64,000 nt of DNA from Planctomycetota bacterium (GCA_963204915.1 CAUJHS010000005.1:62001-126000), one strand, 5' to 3'. Numbered from the stretch's first letter, positions 9,422 to 19,541 are shown. Notes: a model not told the origin generated them from the letters alone. Numbers and translations: made by a program.

Positions 9422-12400
9422 ATGCAACACCGTTGTTTGTATGTCGCGGGCTCGGCGCTGCTTGCGCTCTTCGCCGTCGGCGCCCGGTCGACCGTGACGG
9501 CCCAAGACGGCAAAATCTTCACGCAAAAACCGACCATCGCGGCAGCGCAAGTGCGACAAGCGCCCGAGGCCCAGGAAAAAGCGCCTCTGGCAACTCCTGC
9601 CGACGCCGCACAAGCCAGCGAAGGCCCCGTCGCGCAATGGATTTGGGGTCCTGACCAAGACCGCAATTATGTGTTTCGCAAAGAGTTCAACTTGCCGGGA
9701 CCGATGAAGTCGGCCCTGCTCGTCGCGTCGTGCGATAACCGCATGAAGGTGTTCCTGAATGGAGAACAAGTGGCCGCAGGCGACAATTGGCAGCAAGCCG
9801 CAAGAGTCGATGTGCAGAAACAGCTCAAGCGCGGCAAAAACGTCCTGCTGGTGGAAGGCGCCAACGAAGGAGGCGCTGCAGCCCTTGCGGCTAAGTTGAT
9901 TCTGACCCCGCGAAGCGGACACCCGGAATACCTCGTGACGGACAAGTCGTGGCAAGTGCTGGAAAGCCGCGAAGCGACGCAACCCGTTGAGTTGGTCATG
10001 CGCGGCAAGATGGGCGTACAGCCCTGGGGCGATGTGTTCGCCGCAGCCGCATCGTCCAATCTTCCCTCCGGTCCGCGCGAAGTGTTTGAAACGCTCCCCG
10101 GGTACCAGGTTGAATTGCTGTACGACGTTCCCGGACCAACGCAAGGCTCGTGGGTCTCCCTCGCGCGGGATGACAAAGGCCGATTGTTGGCCAGCGATCA
10201 AGGCGATAAGGGAATCTTCCGCATCACGCCGCCCAAGCTCGGCAGCGACGAGCCGACCAAAGTTGAAAAACTCGACCTCAAGATCACGTCCGCCCAAGGC
10301 ATGTTGCATGCGTTCGGCAGCTTGTACCTTTCGGTCAATGGCGGTCCGGGCAGCGGACTGTACCGAGCGCGCGACACCAACGGCGACGATCAGTACGACG
10401 AACTGGTGAAGCTCGCCGAGTTCCGCGGCGCCGGCGAACACGGCCCGCACGCGCTGCGGTTGTCGCCCGATGGCAAGTCGATTTACGTTGTGTGCGGCAA
10501 CCATACCGACCCGCCGGTGAAGTTGGACGCCAGCCGAATTCCCAGCAATTGGGGCGAAGATTTGCTTCTCCCGCGCCAGTGGGACGCGCGCGGCCACGCG
10601 GTCGGGCGACTGGCGCCCGGCGGCTGGATCGCCAAGACCGACCCGGATGGCAAAACCTGGGAGTTCATCAGCATCGGCTACCGCAACTCCTACGATATGG
10701 ACTTCAACGCCGACGGCGAGTTGTTCGCGTACGACTCCGACATGGAGTGGGACATGGGCTCGCCGTGGTATCGGCCGACCCGCGTGACCCATGCCGTGAG
10801 CGGCAGCGAGTTTGGTTGGCGCAGCGGCGCTGGCAAGTGGCCGGCGCACTATGTCGACAGCTTGCCTCCCTTGCTCGACATCGGCCCTGGATCGCCGGTT
10901 GGCGTCGGCTTCGGCTATGGCGCCAAATTCCCCGCCAAGTACCAGAAGGCGTTGTACCTTCTGGACTGGACTTTCGGCACGATTTACGCCTTGCATCTGG
11001 AGCCGGACGGCGCCTCGTACAAGGCGACCAAAGAAGAATTCCTCTCGCGCACTCCTTTGCCGCTGACCGACGCCGTGGTGGGGGCGGACGGCGCACTGTA
11101 TTTCACCGTGGGCGGACGCGGCACCCAGTCGGCGCTCTATCGCGTGACCTACGTGGGCGAAGAGTCGACCGTTCCCGTCGATGCGAAAGACGCGCAAGGC
11201 GCCGAGTTGCGGCAACTCCGCCATCAACTCGAAGCCTATCACCGTAAGGCCGAAGACCCGGCCAAAGCCATCGAGTTCCTATGGCCGCACCTGAAGCACG
11301 AGGACCGCTTTATTCGCTATGCGGCGCGAGTCGCGTTGGAAAACCAACCCGGCGCGGCGTGGCAAGATCGTGTTCTCGCCGAGCAAGAACCCTGGACTTT
11401 GATTAACGGCGCCGTGGCGCTGGCGCGGCAAGGCGAGAAGTCGCAACAGGGCGCACTCCTCAAAGCGCTGGATCAATTGGAGTTCGCCTCGCTGGACGAT
11501 CTGCAACAACTGGCGTTGCTCCGCGCGTACCAGTTGGTGTTCATCCGCATGGGCCAGCCCGGTCAAGACGCCGCCGCACGCCTCGTGCAGAAACTTGATC
11601 CGCTGTATCCCGCGGCCAGCGATGACGCCAACCGCGAGTTGGTGCAACTCCTGGTGTATCTGGGTTCGCCCACGGTGATCGAGAAGACCCTGGCCGAGCT
11701 GAAGAAGCCCACCGCGTACACGCCGGAAGGCGTTGCCGAGTTGTTGGCGCGCAACCCCGGTTACGGTGGGCCGATTTCGCAGATGTTGGCGAACCACCCC
11801 GAACTGCAAAAAGTGCATTACGCTTACACGCTGCGGAACATGCGTTATGGCTGGACGCTCGAGCAACGCAAGGAGTATTTCGACTTCCTCGCGCAAGCTC
11901 GCACCAAGAGCGGCGGCGCCAGCTATCAAGGCTTTATCGACAACATTCGCAAAGACGCGCTGGAGAACGCTTCTCCGGCCGAACGCAAAGCGCTGGAAGG
12001 CGAGTTGTCGCTGGCGCCGGTCCAAGTGGCCCTGTTGCCCAAGCCGGAAGGTCCCGGCCAGGCGTGGACGCTGTCCGAGTTAGTCGCCCTGACCGAAGGC
12101 GGACTTTCGGGCCGTAACTTCGAACACGGACAGCGCACCTTTGCGGCGGCCCGCTGCGTGGTGTGCCATCGCTTCAATGGCGAGGGCGGCGCAACCGGCC
12201 CGGATCTGACGAACGTCGCAGGTCGCTTCAGTTACAAAGATCTGGCGGAGGCGGTGGTTGACCCCAATAAGGTGATCTCGGATCAGTACCGCGCGTCCGT
12301 CATTCAAACGGCCGACGGCAAGAGCCTTACGGGTCGCGTGACCAGCACCGACGACAAGAAGATCATCGTGCTGACCGATCCGGAGGACGCCACGAAAATC

Positions 12401-12556
12401 GCTGAGATCGCCAAGGAGGACATCGAGTTGCTGGAACCGTCGCCCACGTCGCAAATGCCGGCCGATTTGCTGAAGGTCCTTAACCGCGAGGAAGTGCTCG
12501 ATCTGCTGGCGTATCTGATGTCGCGCGGCAATCCGAACGAGCCCATGTTTAAGTAG
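9422..12556 (+). CDS. PVC-type haem-binding CxxCH propeller protein
   Basis: 1044 residues from the ATG at 9422; GAGG lies 8 bases upstream, while the ATG at 9416 is too close to it. A signal peptide (LYVAGSALLALFAVGARSTVTAQ) exports it. Order: a jelly-roll carbohydrate-binding-like domain (QWIWGPDQDRNYVFRKEF ... VFLNGEQVAAGDNW), a PQQ-dehydrogenase-like six-blade propeller (PGYQVELLYDVPGPTQGSW, DKGIFRITPPKLG), helical HEAT-like repeats (about 600-870), and a C-terminal cytochrome c domain with C912-x-x-C915-H916. After it comes the GRVTSTDDKKIIVLTDPED stretch seen in PVC-superphylum haem proteins. This family is hugely expanded in Planctomycetes; roles in periplasmic carbohydrate oxidation are suspected but unproven. 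Confidence 0.9.
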   Translation: MQHRCLYVAGSALLALFAVGARSTVTAQDGKIFTQKPTIAAAQVRQAPEAQEKAPLATPADAAQASEGPVAQWIWGPDQDRNYVFRKEFNLPGPMKSALLVASCDNRMKVFLNGEQVAAGDNWQQAARVDVQKQLKRGKNVLLVEGANEGGAAALAAKLILTPRSGHPEYLVTDKSWQVLESREATQPVELVMRGKMGVQPWGDVFAAAASSNLPSGPREVFETLPGYQVELLYDVPGPTQGSWVSLARDDKGRLLASDQGDKGIFRITPPKLGSDEPTKVEKLDLKITSAQGMLHAFGSLYLSVNGGPGSGLYRARDTNGDDQYDELVKLAEFRGAGEHGPHALRLSPDGKSIYVVCGNHTDPPVKLDASRIPSNWGEDLLLPRQWDARGHAVGRLAPGGWIAKTDPDGKTWEFISIGYRNSYDMDFNADGELFAYDSDMEWDMGSPWYRPTRVTHAVSGSEFGWRSGAGKWPAHYVDSLPPLLDIGPGSPVGVGFGYGAKFPAKYQKALYLLDWTFGTIYALHLEPDGASYKATKEEFLSRTPLPLTDAVVGADGALYFTVGGRGTQSALYRVTYVGEESTVPVDAKDAQGAELRQLRHQLEAYHRKAEDPAKAIEFLWPHLKHEDRFIRYAARVALENQPGAAWQDRVLAEQEPWTLINGAVALARQGEKSQQGALLKALDQLEFASLDDLQQLALLRAYQLVFIRMGQPGQDAAARLVQKLDPLYPAASDDANRELVQLLVYLGSPTVIEKTLAELKKPTAYTPEGVAELLARNPGYGGPISQMLANHPELQKVHYAYTLRNMRYGWTLEQRKEYFDFLAQARTKSGGASYQGFIDNIRKDALENASPAERKALEGELSLAPVQVALLPKPEGPGQAWTLSELVALTEGGLSGRNFEHGQRTFAAARCVVCHRFNGEGGATGPDLTNVAGRFSYKDLAEAVVDPNKVISDQYRASVIQTADGKSLTGRVTSTDDKKIIVLTDPEDATKIAEIAKEDIELLEPSPTSQMPADLLKVLNREEVLDLLAYLMSRGNPNEPMFK

Positions 12557-12666
12557 GCCGAAGTTCCAGTAAAATTGCTCGCGTTTGGCAGGAATTCCGC
12601 TGAGGGGAAGTGGCCCCCTCGGCGGGATCTTTCTGTCGGTTTGCGCATTTCGTTTGGCGGTGGTCT

Positions 12667-13146
12667 ATGCAGCATGTCTCCGCACCCACGCGACCCGCCG
12701 CAGGATTAACCTTTGCCGGCCGCGAAAGCGATCGCCCCGTTGCCTGGCTGCTGCGATTCCTGGGTGTGATTGACCTGCTGGCGTTAGGGGCCGTGTTCAT
12801 GCCCGAGACGTGGATGGCGTATTTGCACCACGCGATGGGTCTTGGCCAGCTTCCCACAGTCCCCCTGGTTGACTATCTCACGCGGTCTGCCTCTTTGCTG
12901 TATGCTGTGCACGGTTCGATCCTCGTACTGGTCTCGCTGGACATCAACCGCTATCGCCCGCTAATCTTGTTCGTCGCCTGGGTATCGATCGTCCACGGAG
13001 CCATGCTCTGGGTGATCGACCTTTGGGCGGGTCTGCCCTGGTGGTGGACCTGGACAGAGGGCCCCATTTACAGCAGTGTTGCAGCGCTCGTGTTGGTTTT
13101 GCTGCCCAAGGAGAGCCAGCCGAGCACACAAGGCGATACTGCGTAA
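12667..13146 (+). CDS. Hypothetical four-helix membrane protein
   Basis: 160 residues from the ATG at 12667. Hydrophobic segments: FLGVIDLLALGAVFM, SASLLYAVHGSILVLVSLDI, LILFVAWVSIVHGAMLWVIDLWAGL and SSVAALVLVLL. The second and third carry one His each (AVHG, IVHG), and there is a Trp-rich WWWTWTEGP between helices 3 and 4. The N-terminal 30 residues are polar. I do not recognise the family. It follows the haem protein by 110 bp and precedes a large phosphodiesterase-type gene; the signal for an operon is weak. Confidence 0.65.
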   Translation: MQHVSAPTRPAAGLTFAGRESDRPVAWLLRFLGVIDLLALGAVFMPETWMAYLHHAMGLGQLPTVPLVDYLTRSASLLYAVHGSILVLVSLDINRYRPLILFVAWVSIVHGAMLWVIDLWAGLPWWWTWTEGPIYSSVAALVLVLLPKESQPSTQGDTA

Positions 13147-13269
13147 CAACTTGCGGCGTGTAAGGAATGTTGGCCCGGCGGTCGTGTGCGGAGCAGGCGG
13201 CCTGCCCGGCGTGGCGGCGTCAAGTGGCGCCCGGCCGATCAACGTTGAACCAGGGAAGGATGGGATCGC

Positions 13270-16200
13270 GTGCCGTTTCTACGAGGGGGAACCGGAGGTT
13301 TCCTCTCCTTAATCACTCGTCTGGTGGTTCTGTTCGTATTGACGGGATGGGGGCATTGCGCGCGCAACTTGTTACTAGCGAACGACTTCCACAGCGTGGT
13401 TGTTCCTGGAAACACGTCCTGGGTCGACGCGGGCGTGTGGCTCAACGCGGGACAAACGTTAACCATTCACGCCGGAGGTGAAGTCCACATTGGTTTGCCC
13501 ACGGTTCGCCGTCCCGACTCACAATGTGTCATGGGGCCGAACGGAGCCTACACCTTTTTTGACGATGAGCTTGGCCAGGCCTTTCCGCTTCCTGCCGCTG
13601 GCGCAGGACCGGCGCCGTGTTACGCGTTGATTGGGAAAGTGGGCGAGGACGGCGAACCCTTCTACGTGGGGGCAAAGATAAGCCGCTTGGCGCCACGCTC
13701 CGGCCCGTTATTTCTGGGCGTGAATGACTTTAACCATGTCGACAACGCGGGGCAGTTCGTCGCCACGGTTGAAGTCAACCGTCCGCTGCAACCAGTGCGG
13801 ATGCGCCGACGCATTCCGCCAGGCATGTCAGGTCGCCCGGTGCGGTTCGCCCAAGTCGTGATTTTTTATGTCGACGGCCTTCGCCCCGATGTGGTCGAGG
13901 AAATGTCGGCGATGGGACATGCGCCAAACATCACGGAAATTTTTCTGGAAGGCGGCTCGCAGGTTGAAAATTCGCTGACCGTGTTTCCCTCGAACACGAT
14001 TACCGCGAACGGTTCGCTGTGGACTGGCTGTTTTAGCGACCGACACGGACTCAAGGCGCAAGTGGGGTTCGACCGTCAAACCGGTCGCAGTGAGAACTAT
14101 CTGGAAGCCACCGGACCGGTGGCCAGCGGTTTGTACTTGGAGCGGCAAGGCGCCGACTTTGTGTTGCTGGGCGCTCGTATGGCGGCGGTGCGCGCCACCG
14201 GCGGAGCCGAAGCGGCGCAGCAGTTTCGGGCGCTGCACACCAGCGACATTCCGCCGCTGTCGCGTCACCTCGTGAATTCCGGCAAAACGTACGGCGCGAG
14301 CGTGCTGCCGATCATGTCGGACCTATCGCCCAAGCTGTGGACGCGATACCTGACCGACGAAACCCCCTACCTGGGTACGCAACGCGCCGACCGCTTTATC
14401 GACGAAGCGAACTCGGTGTACGCCATCGAACATTTGTTGCGACAACAAGACGATGTGATGGTGGTCTGGCTCCCTGAGACCGACACGGTCAGTCATCACG
14501 AATTCCGCGGACAATTCGGCATGGCTCGCCGCACGATCGCCGAGGCGGACCAAATGATCGGCGAAATCGTCGGGCATTTGCGACGCCAGGAACGACTTGA
14601 TAAGACCTACTTGATCCTGGTCAGCGATCACGGGCATCACGGAGGACAGCTTGAGCACTTAGATCGGTTTGACCTGGTTAACGAGTTCTTCCATCGTCCG
14701 CGCGAAGTGACCTCCAGCGGCCTCTGGGTAGGGGGCGGCCTCGGCCTGACGGTCCGGCAACATCGTTGGATCAACCAAACGCACAACGACCAGCCCGAGA
14801 ATTACGTCTTCGTCGAGGCGCTGGGGGACGGCGTCGCCCGCATCTTCTTGCCGCGCGGAGGGTACGGCACGTGCGATTGGTCGGGGCCTAATGCCGCGGG
14901 AACGTTATTGCGATATCCCGTAGCGCCGAACCTACCCCCAGCGAACTTGTTTCACATGCTCGCGCACCTTGAAGCCCACGATGTGCGACCTGAGAAGCGA
15001 TTTCCTGTCGACTTGATCTTGGCGAAGTTGGACGAGTCGTCGATCGTGCTTCACCACCGAGAGCGCGGCTGGGCGGTCATCGACCGGCAGCGCCATGATG
15101 ACGGCAACTGGGTCTACCGTTACCGTGTGGTAACCGACGTGCAACCCACCCCCGAAGGGGGTATCGTCTTTCGCGAGGCGTCTCAGGCGCCGGTTGATCC
15201 ACTCTGCCTGGGGCCCGTACTGCCGACCGAGCTGCGCGGCCACTACTTAAGCGAACAGGACTGGCTGCAACTGACGTTGGCCACGCCCTACCCCGACAGT
15301 GTTGTCACGATGACCCGGCATTTGTTGTGGGACTCCCGGCTTCGTCCGCGCGAACTTCGATACGCTCCCGATTTGGTGGTGTGCGCGGCTCCGGGTTGGC
15401 AGTTCAACACGTTCAACGAGCCAGGCACGGCGCACGGCCATCCGTTTCATCCGACGATGCGCAACACGCTGTTTGTGGCCGGGCCGAACGTGCGCGCCGG
15501 GGCCGTTTTGAGCGATCCCGCGCGAGCGGTCGACCTCGTTCCGACGGTGTTGGCCATGGTCGGCGCGAACTTCGATCCCCGCCAGTTTGACGGCCAGCCG
15601 CTGTGGGCGTTGTTTGAGTCGCACGACGCTCCTGCGAAGAGCTTGGGCGAGCGTCGTCGGAATGAGAACGCAATTGTGTCCGGCGGCGGCCCGCACGGCC
15701 CCCCCGACCATTTCGAGCCGCGATACTGGCACGAGGTCGACCTGGGCGCCTGGAGCGCCGTGCCGTACCGGCCACGCATCGAGTATCCGGACCAACCGCG
15801 GACGATTGATCGCCCGTCGCACTTCTGGGATGTGAGCAATCTGGTGGTCAATGCGCTCAGTCTGGCCGAAGTCAGCGTGAATCGGCTCATTGACGATGCC
15901 GCCACGGTTCTAGGCAGCTCTCAGCCGCCGGCGCGAACTTTCTACCGACGCACCCAAGAGGCGCTGGAAACTCGCGCGTTAACAAGCCCCATCGAGGGGG
16001 ACTCCCTGTGGCTCGCCGAAGGCGCCCAGTCGTTACATTGGAATAAAATCGCCGTGAGCGACTACTTCAATGTGTACTCGACCGCCAATTTGACGCGAAT
16101 GGACGCTGCACTCGACTGGGGACAGCGTCGCATCGACCGCCTCGACCAATGGGCCGCCAGGGGGTTGGGGCTGCCGGCACGGGGGGCTCCCTTACTCAAC

Positions 16201-16425
16201 GGAACGATCGACTTCGTGCAATACTCGGTGTGGGAAACGCGTCGCGTGGGTACGCGCATCGGGGCCCGTGTGATCAATGAGTGGCTCTTGTACGGGGTCG
16301 AAGACAGTGCGGCCTGGTTCCTCAATTTGAATCGCGCAGAGCCGCCCGAGGTTCTGGTTTCGCCGCCGCCCCAGCGTTTGCCACAGGTGATGCTACGCCT
16401 TCCGCCGCCTCATTGGGAAGACTAA
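13270..16425 (+). CDS. Alkaline-phosphatase-superfamily phosphodiesterase with N-terminal LecA-like domain
   Basis: 1051 residues from a GTG at 13270, preceded by GGAAGGA. A signal peptide (LITRLVVLFVLTGWGHCA) exports it. Residues about 38-168 resemble a LecA/PA-IL-type galactose-binding sandwich: TSWVDAGVWLNAGQTLTIHAGG, CYALIGKVGEDGEPFYVGA, SGPLFLGVNDF, DNAGQFVATVEV. From about residue 190 comes a type I phosphodiesterase/nucleotide pyrophosphatase domain: FYVDGLRPDVVEE (metal Asp), FPSNTITANGSLWTG (nucleophile Thr/Ser region), PETDTVSHHEF, LVSDHGHHGG, and far downstream HGHPFHP (about 721). About 270 residues separate the last two metal motifs, a large insertion. The final 250 residues have no recognised domain. 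Substrate unknown; a secreted or surface phosphodiesterase on glycan-linked substrates is inferred. Confidence 0.82.
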   Translation: MPFLRGGTGGFLSLITRLVVLFVLTGWGHCARNLLLANDFHSVVVPGNTSWVDAGVWLNAGQTLTIHAGGEVHIGLPTVRRPDSQCVMGPNGAYTFFDDELGQAFPLPAAGAGPAPCYALIGKVGEDGEPFYVGAKISRLAPRSGPLFLGVNDFNHVDNAGQFVATVEVNRPLQPVRMRRRIPPGMSGRPVRFAQVVIFYVDGLRPDVVEEMSAMGHAPNITEIFLEGGSQVENSLTVFPSNTITANGSLWTGCFSDRHGLKAQVGFDRQTGRSENYLEATGPVASGLYLERQGADFVLLGARMAAVRATGGAEAAQQFRALHTSDIPPLSRHLVNSGKTYGASVLPIMSDLSPKLWTRYLTDETPYLGTQRADRFIDEANSVYAIEHLLRQQDDVMVVWLPETDTVSHHEFRGQFGMARRTIAEADQMIGEIVGHLRRQERLDKTYLILVSDHGHHGGQLEHLDRFDLVNEFFHRPREVTSSGLWVGGGLGLTVRQHRWINQTHNDQPENYVFVEALGDGVARIFLPRGGYGTCDWSGPNAAGTLLRYPVAPNLPPANLFHMLAHLEAHDVRPEKRFPVDLILAKLDESSIVLHHRERGWAVIDRQRHDDGNWVYRYRVVTDVQPTPEGGIVFREASQAPVDPLCLGPVLPTELRGHYLSEQDWLQLTLATPYPDSVVTMTRHLLWDSRLRPRELRYAPDLVVCAAPGWQFNTFNEPGTAHGHPFHPTMRNTLFVAGPNVRAGAVLSDPARAVDLVPTVLAMVGANFDPRQFDGQPLWALFESHDAPAKSLGERRRNENAIVSGGGPHGPPDHFEPRYWHEVDLGAWSAVPYRPRIEYPDQPRTIDRPSHFWDVSNLVVNALSLAEVSVNRLIDDAATVLGSSQPPARTFYRRTQEALETRALTSPIEGDSLWLAEGAQSLHWNKIAVSDYFNVYSTANLTRMDAALDWGQRRIDRLDQWAARGLGLPARGAPLLNGTIDFVQYSVWETRRVGTRIGARVINEWLLYGVEDSAAWFLNLNRAEPPEVLVSPPPQRLPQVMLRLPPPHWED

Positions 16426-16498
16426 GTCGCACGCCGACAGCGGTCTAAGTCGGCGCTTCTCGATGCGTCGGTTCGTCGGCCCTGCTCGGTCGATAGGC

Positions 16499-16504
16499 TA
16501 TAAT
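16499..16504 (+). promoter_or_regulatory. Possible -10 box for the metallopeptidase gene
   Basis: A perfect TATAAT in a GC-rich gap, 130 bp before the next ATG. No good -35 lies 16-18 bases upstream, so support is partial. The leader between it and the gene holds nothing else recognised. Confidence 0.3.
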
Positions 16505-16633
16505 CTACAATTTGCATCAACTTTATGCGGTGCATGAAGTTGCGCCGATTTTTCTTGCCGCACGCGCGAGGGAGAACTAGCATCAAATTCAGGGGACGAA
16601 TTTCTCATCTTTCGTTCATCGCAGGAGCGCGCC

Positions 16634-17908
16634 ATGAACTCATCTCAAATGGCGTTGCGCCGCCGAGTTTTACGCCGGGTCGAATTGCTGGAATCGCGCG
16701 CCATGCTGGCTGGCGTACCATTCTCCTTCACGGTGGATGACCCCCAGGGACACTTTGCTCCCTTCCCGGCTCTGGTCGATGTTCTTGAAGCGGCGGGCGA
16801 AATTCTTACCGGTTTGCTGCAAGGCAAAGGCTCGTTAGAAGTTCGCGTCGTTGCGAACAACGACATTCGCTACGCCCGTGCGGGAGCAACGGCGGTTTCG
16901 CTGGTCGATCCGGTGGCAGGGTTCACCGTGGTTGAGAATGGCACGCTCGCGGAAGCAAAAACCGGAACCGACCCCAATGGCGCCGAGGCCGATATTCTCG
17001 TCGAACTCAACACAGAAACCTATCTGCCTACCGTGTTTTTCGACCCTTCCGGCGCAGCTCGCACGGCGACACTCCCTGCCGACAAGGAAGACTTCCTTTC
17101 CACCGCACTTCACGAACTCGTGCATGCGTTGGGCTTTCAGGGCTATCGCACCATCTTTGGGGCCGACTATGGAGAGTTTACCATCGAATTTCCCGCGGGC
17201 AGCGGGAAGTTCCTTGCGTCATCCTACGATGTGCTGACGCAATTTGGCTCGGGCGATCAGGCCGACATTCTGTTCTTCACCGGCGCCAAAGCGCAGGCCG
17301 CATACGGCGGCCCCGTACCGCTCACCAGTCTGGGACCGGACGACGCCACGGGCGAGAACTTCTTTCACTTGGGCAATCCCATGGGAAGCGTTGGCGCCGA
17401 TTTAATTCCCGATCTGATGAACGGCATTGTGTTCTTTCCCGGTACGCGCTACGTCGTCGGCGATTTGGACCTTGCCGTATTGTCCGATCTTGGCTGGACG
17501 CTCACCCCCACCGGCGGGTCGTCATGGCACAATGCCGATCTACCAAGCGATGTCAACGGTGATGGATTGACCACCGTGCCCGATTTATTGCCCATTGTCA
17601 CGGCGTTGCGTGACAACAGCGGCATGCCCGTGGCGTTGACGTTCGATCCTCCCACTCCGCGGATGTATTTGGACGTGACCAATGACGGCCTGGCCTCGGT
17701 GGCCGATTTGCTGGCCGTGGTTAGCGTGCTGCGAGACCAAATCGAGGAAGGCGATGGAGAAAGCGCAGCCGAAGCGCTCGGTTCCGGCGAGGCCGGTTTA
17801 CCGTTTGATCCAAAAGTGTGTAGCGCCGCGCATGATGCGATCGAAGAAGCGATTGCCTTGATCGCGCCGCAACATCCTCTGCGGAAAAGACTTGCGACGA
17901 TCGGTTAG
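16634..17908 (+). CDS. Zinc metallopeptidase-like protein with LEPR-xLL-type N terminus and dockerin repeats
   Basis: 424 residues. The N terminus MNSSQMALRRRVLRRVELLESRAMLAG matches the planctomycete LEPR-xLL type of sorting segment (here VELLESRAML). The catalytic candidate is HELVHALGF at about residue 159. The third metzincin His expected six residues after the second is absent (HALGFQG has Gly there); FFHLGN ... DLMNG about 80 residues later could supply a distant ligand as in leishmanolysin-like enzymes. Two C-terminal calcium-loop repeats, DVNGDGLTTVPDLLPIVTALRD and DVTNDGLASVADLLAVVSVLRD, form a dockerin type I module. It is probably displayed or complexed outside the cell. AGGAG occurs 9 bases before the ATG. 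Confidence 0.8.
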   Translation: MNSSQMALRRRVLRRVELLESRAMLAGVPFSFTVDDPQGHFAPFPALVDVLEAAGEILTGLLQGKGSLEVRVVANNDIRYARAGATAVSLVDPVAGFTVVENGTLAEAKTGTDPNGAEADILVELNTETYLPTVFFDPSGAARTATLPADKEDFLSTALHELVHALGFQGYRTIFGADYGEFTIEFPAGSGKFLASSYDVLTQFGSGDQADILFFTGAKAQAAYGGPVPLTSLGPDDATGENFFHLGNPMGSVGADLIPDLMNGIVFFPGTRYVVGDLDLAVLSDLGWTLTPTGGSSWHNADLPSDVNGDGLTTVPDLLPIVTALRDNSGMPVALTFDPPTPRMYLDVTNDGLASVADLLAVVSVLRDQIEEGDGESAAEALGSGEAGLPFDPKVCSAAHDAIEEAIALIAPQHPLRKRLATIG

Positions 17909-18065
17909 GGCCGGCATTGCGTCGCCCCGCTTCGCGTGGCCAGACGCTGGGATAGTCGGCCGACACCGGGTCGTCGCCAGGCGAGGTTGTGACGGGAAGG
18001 TCAGGGGCGTAAGATAAGTAGACGCGGATCTCTCGCGCCCCGCCCGAACTTCCCCACCCCACCTT

Positions 18066-19541
18066 ATGCACGTCTTGCCTTCCTCGGATGCTCGTCGCGG
18101 TTCAGGACTTGGCCAACCTGTGCGCCGTTCGCGGGGCCTTGGCCGACGCGAATTTCTGCGTATCGGACTGGGAGGTTTCGCCAGCCTGTCACTGCCCAAC
18201 TTGCTGCGCCTGCGCGCGGAAGCGGCAGAATCGGGCGCCGAAGGTCATCTGGCCAATGAAGAAAAAACGGCCGTCATTCTGGTATGGCTCCGCGGCGGCG
18301 CCAGCCATTTGGAAACGTTCGACCCCAAGCCCGACGCACCAGCCGAGTTTCGAGGACCGTTCGGGGCCATTCCAACCAACGTACCTGGAATTCATATCAG
18401 CGAGTTGTTGCCGCGACTCTCGCAGATTGCGGACAAGTATGCGCTGTTGCGCTCGGTGGCCCATACCGGGGGCGGCCACCCGGCGGGTTCGCTGCAAGTA
18501 CTGGGAGGGGACCCCGACGCGGCCGACAAGCTCACCCCCCGCTACCCCGACTGGATGAGCATCGCCCATTATCTGCGCTCCGGGCGGCCGCGTAACATTC
18601 CCAACTATGTGGCGGTCAATCCGGTTGATCGGTACGACAGTTTCACCATTGCCGGCTCAACGTATCTGGGGCCGACCTATGAACCGTTCCGCGTCATCGG
18701 CGACCCCAGCCAGCCGAATTTCGAGGTGCCCAATATTGGGCTGAAGGACGAATCGCAAAAACAACGGCTGCGCGAGCGCGTGGGTCTGCGGCAATCGCTC
18801 GATCAAATGCAACACACGATTGACGCCTCGGGCATGATGGAAGCCGTTGACCAGTTCGAAGCGCAGGCGATGAACTTGCTCATCAGCCCCGAAGCGAGTG
18901 AAGCGTTTGACCTTTCGCGCGAACCGGACGACGTGCGCGACCGTTATGGACGCCATGCCTGGGGACAGCAATGCCTCATGGCCCGGCGGTTGGTTGAGGC
19001 GGGCGTTGAAATCATCACTACCGAGTTCGACGGCCCGTTGTGCGGACGCGTGGCCAATTGGGACGATCACGCGGTGAATCATCACGTGTTCGAGGCGAAC
19101 CAGTACCGCGCGCCGTTTTTCGACCAGGCCGTTTCGGCGCTCATTGAAGACATTTACCAGCGGGGGCTCGACCGGCGCGTGCTGGTCGTTGTAACGGGCG
19201 AATTCGGCCGCACCCCGCGCATCTCGTATGTAGCCAGCAGCGGCGGAGGCGTGGCCAGCGCCGCCGCAGGCGTAGTACAGCCCGGACGCGATCATTGGCC
19301 TCGGGCCAACTCCATGCTGTTTGCCGGTGGCGGCATTCACACCGGGCAAGTGATTGGCGCCACGGATGCACGGGGCGAAGATCCGATTCGACGGCGCGTC
19401 GGTCCGCAGGACTTCCTCGCCACCATCTATCGCCATCTGGGATTCGATGCGGCCAATATCGCCATTCCCGACTTCTCCGGCCGACCGACTCCCATCCTGC
19501 GCGATGGTCAGCCCATTCCGGAACTTTCGCGCCAGAGTTAG
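18066..19541 (+). CDS. DUF1501 protein, Tat-exported
   Basis: 491 residues. The N terminus has a twin-arginine motif (GRREFLRIGLGGFASL). The body shows DUF1501 landmarks: VILVWLRGGASHLETFDPKPDAP, FGAIPTNVPGIHISELLPRLSQIADKYALLRSV, GRVANWDDHAVNH, VVVTGEFGRTPRI, DHWPRANSMLFAGGGI. DUF1501 belongs to the alkaline-phosphatase/sulfatase superfamily; the activity of most planctomycete members is untested. It normally sits beside DUF1549/DUF1553 cytochrome genes, which are absent here. The TAG stop coincides with the first three bases of repeat copy 1. Confidence 0.88.
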   Translation: MHVLPSSDARRGSGLGQPVRRSRGLGRREFLRIGLGGFASLSLPNLLRLRAEAAESGAEGHLANEEKTAVILVWLRGGASHLETFDPKPDAPAEFRGPFGAIPTNVPGIHISELLPRLSQIADKYALLRSVAHTGGGHPAGSLQVLGGDPDAADKLTPRYPDWMSIAHYLRSGRPRNIPNYVAVNPVDRYDSFTIAGSTYLGPTYEPFRVIGDPSQPNFEVPNIGLKDESQKQRLRERVGLRQSLDQMQHTIDASGMMEAVDQFEAQAMNLLISPEASEAFDLSREPDDVRDRYGRHAWGQQCLMARRLVEAGVEIITTEFDGPLCGRVANWDDHAVNHHVFEANQYRAPFFDQAVSALIEDIYQRGLDRRVLVVVTGEFGRTPRISYVASSGGGVASAAAGVVQPGRDHWPRANSMLFAGGGIHTGQVIGATDARGEDPIRRRVGPQDFLATIYRHLGFDAANIAIPDFSGRPTPILRDGQPIPELSRQS

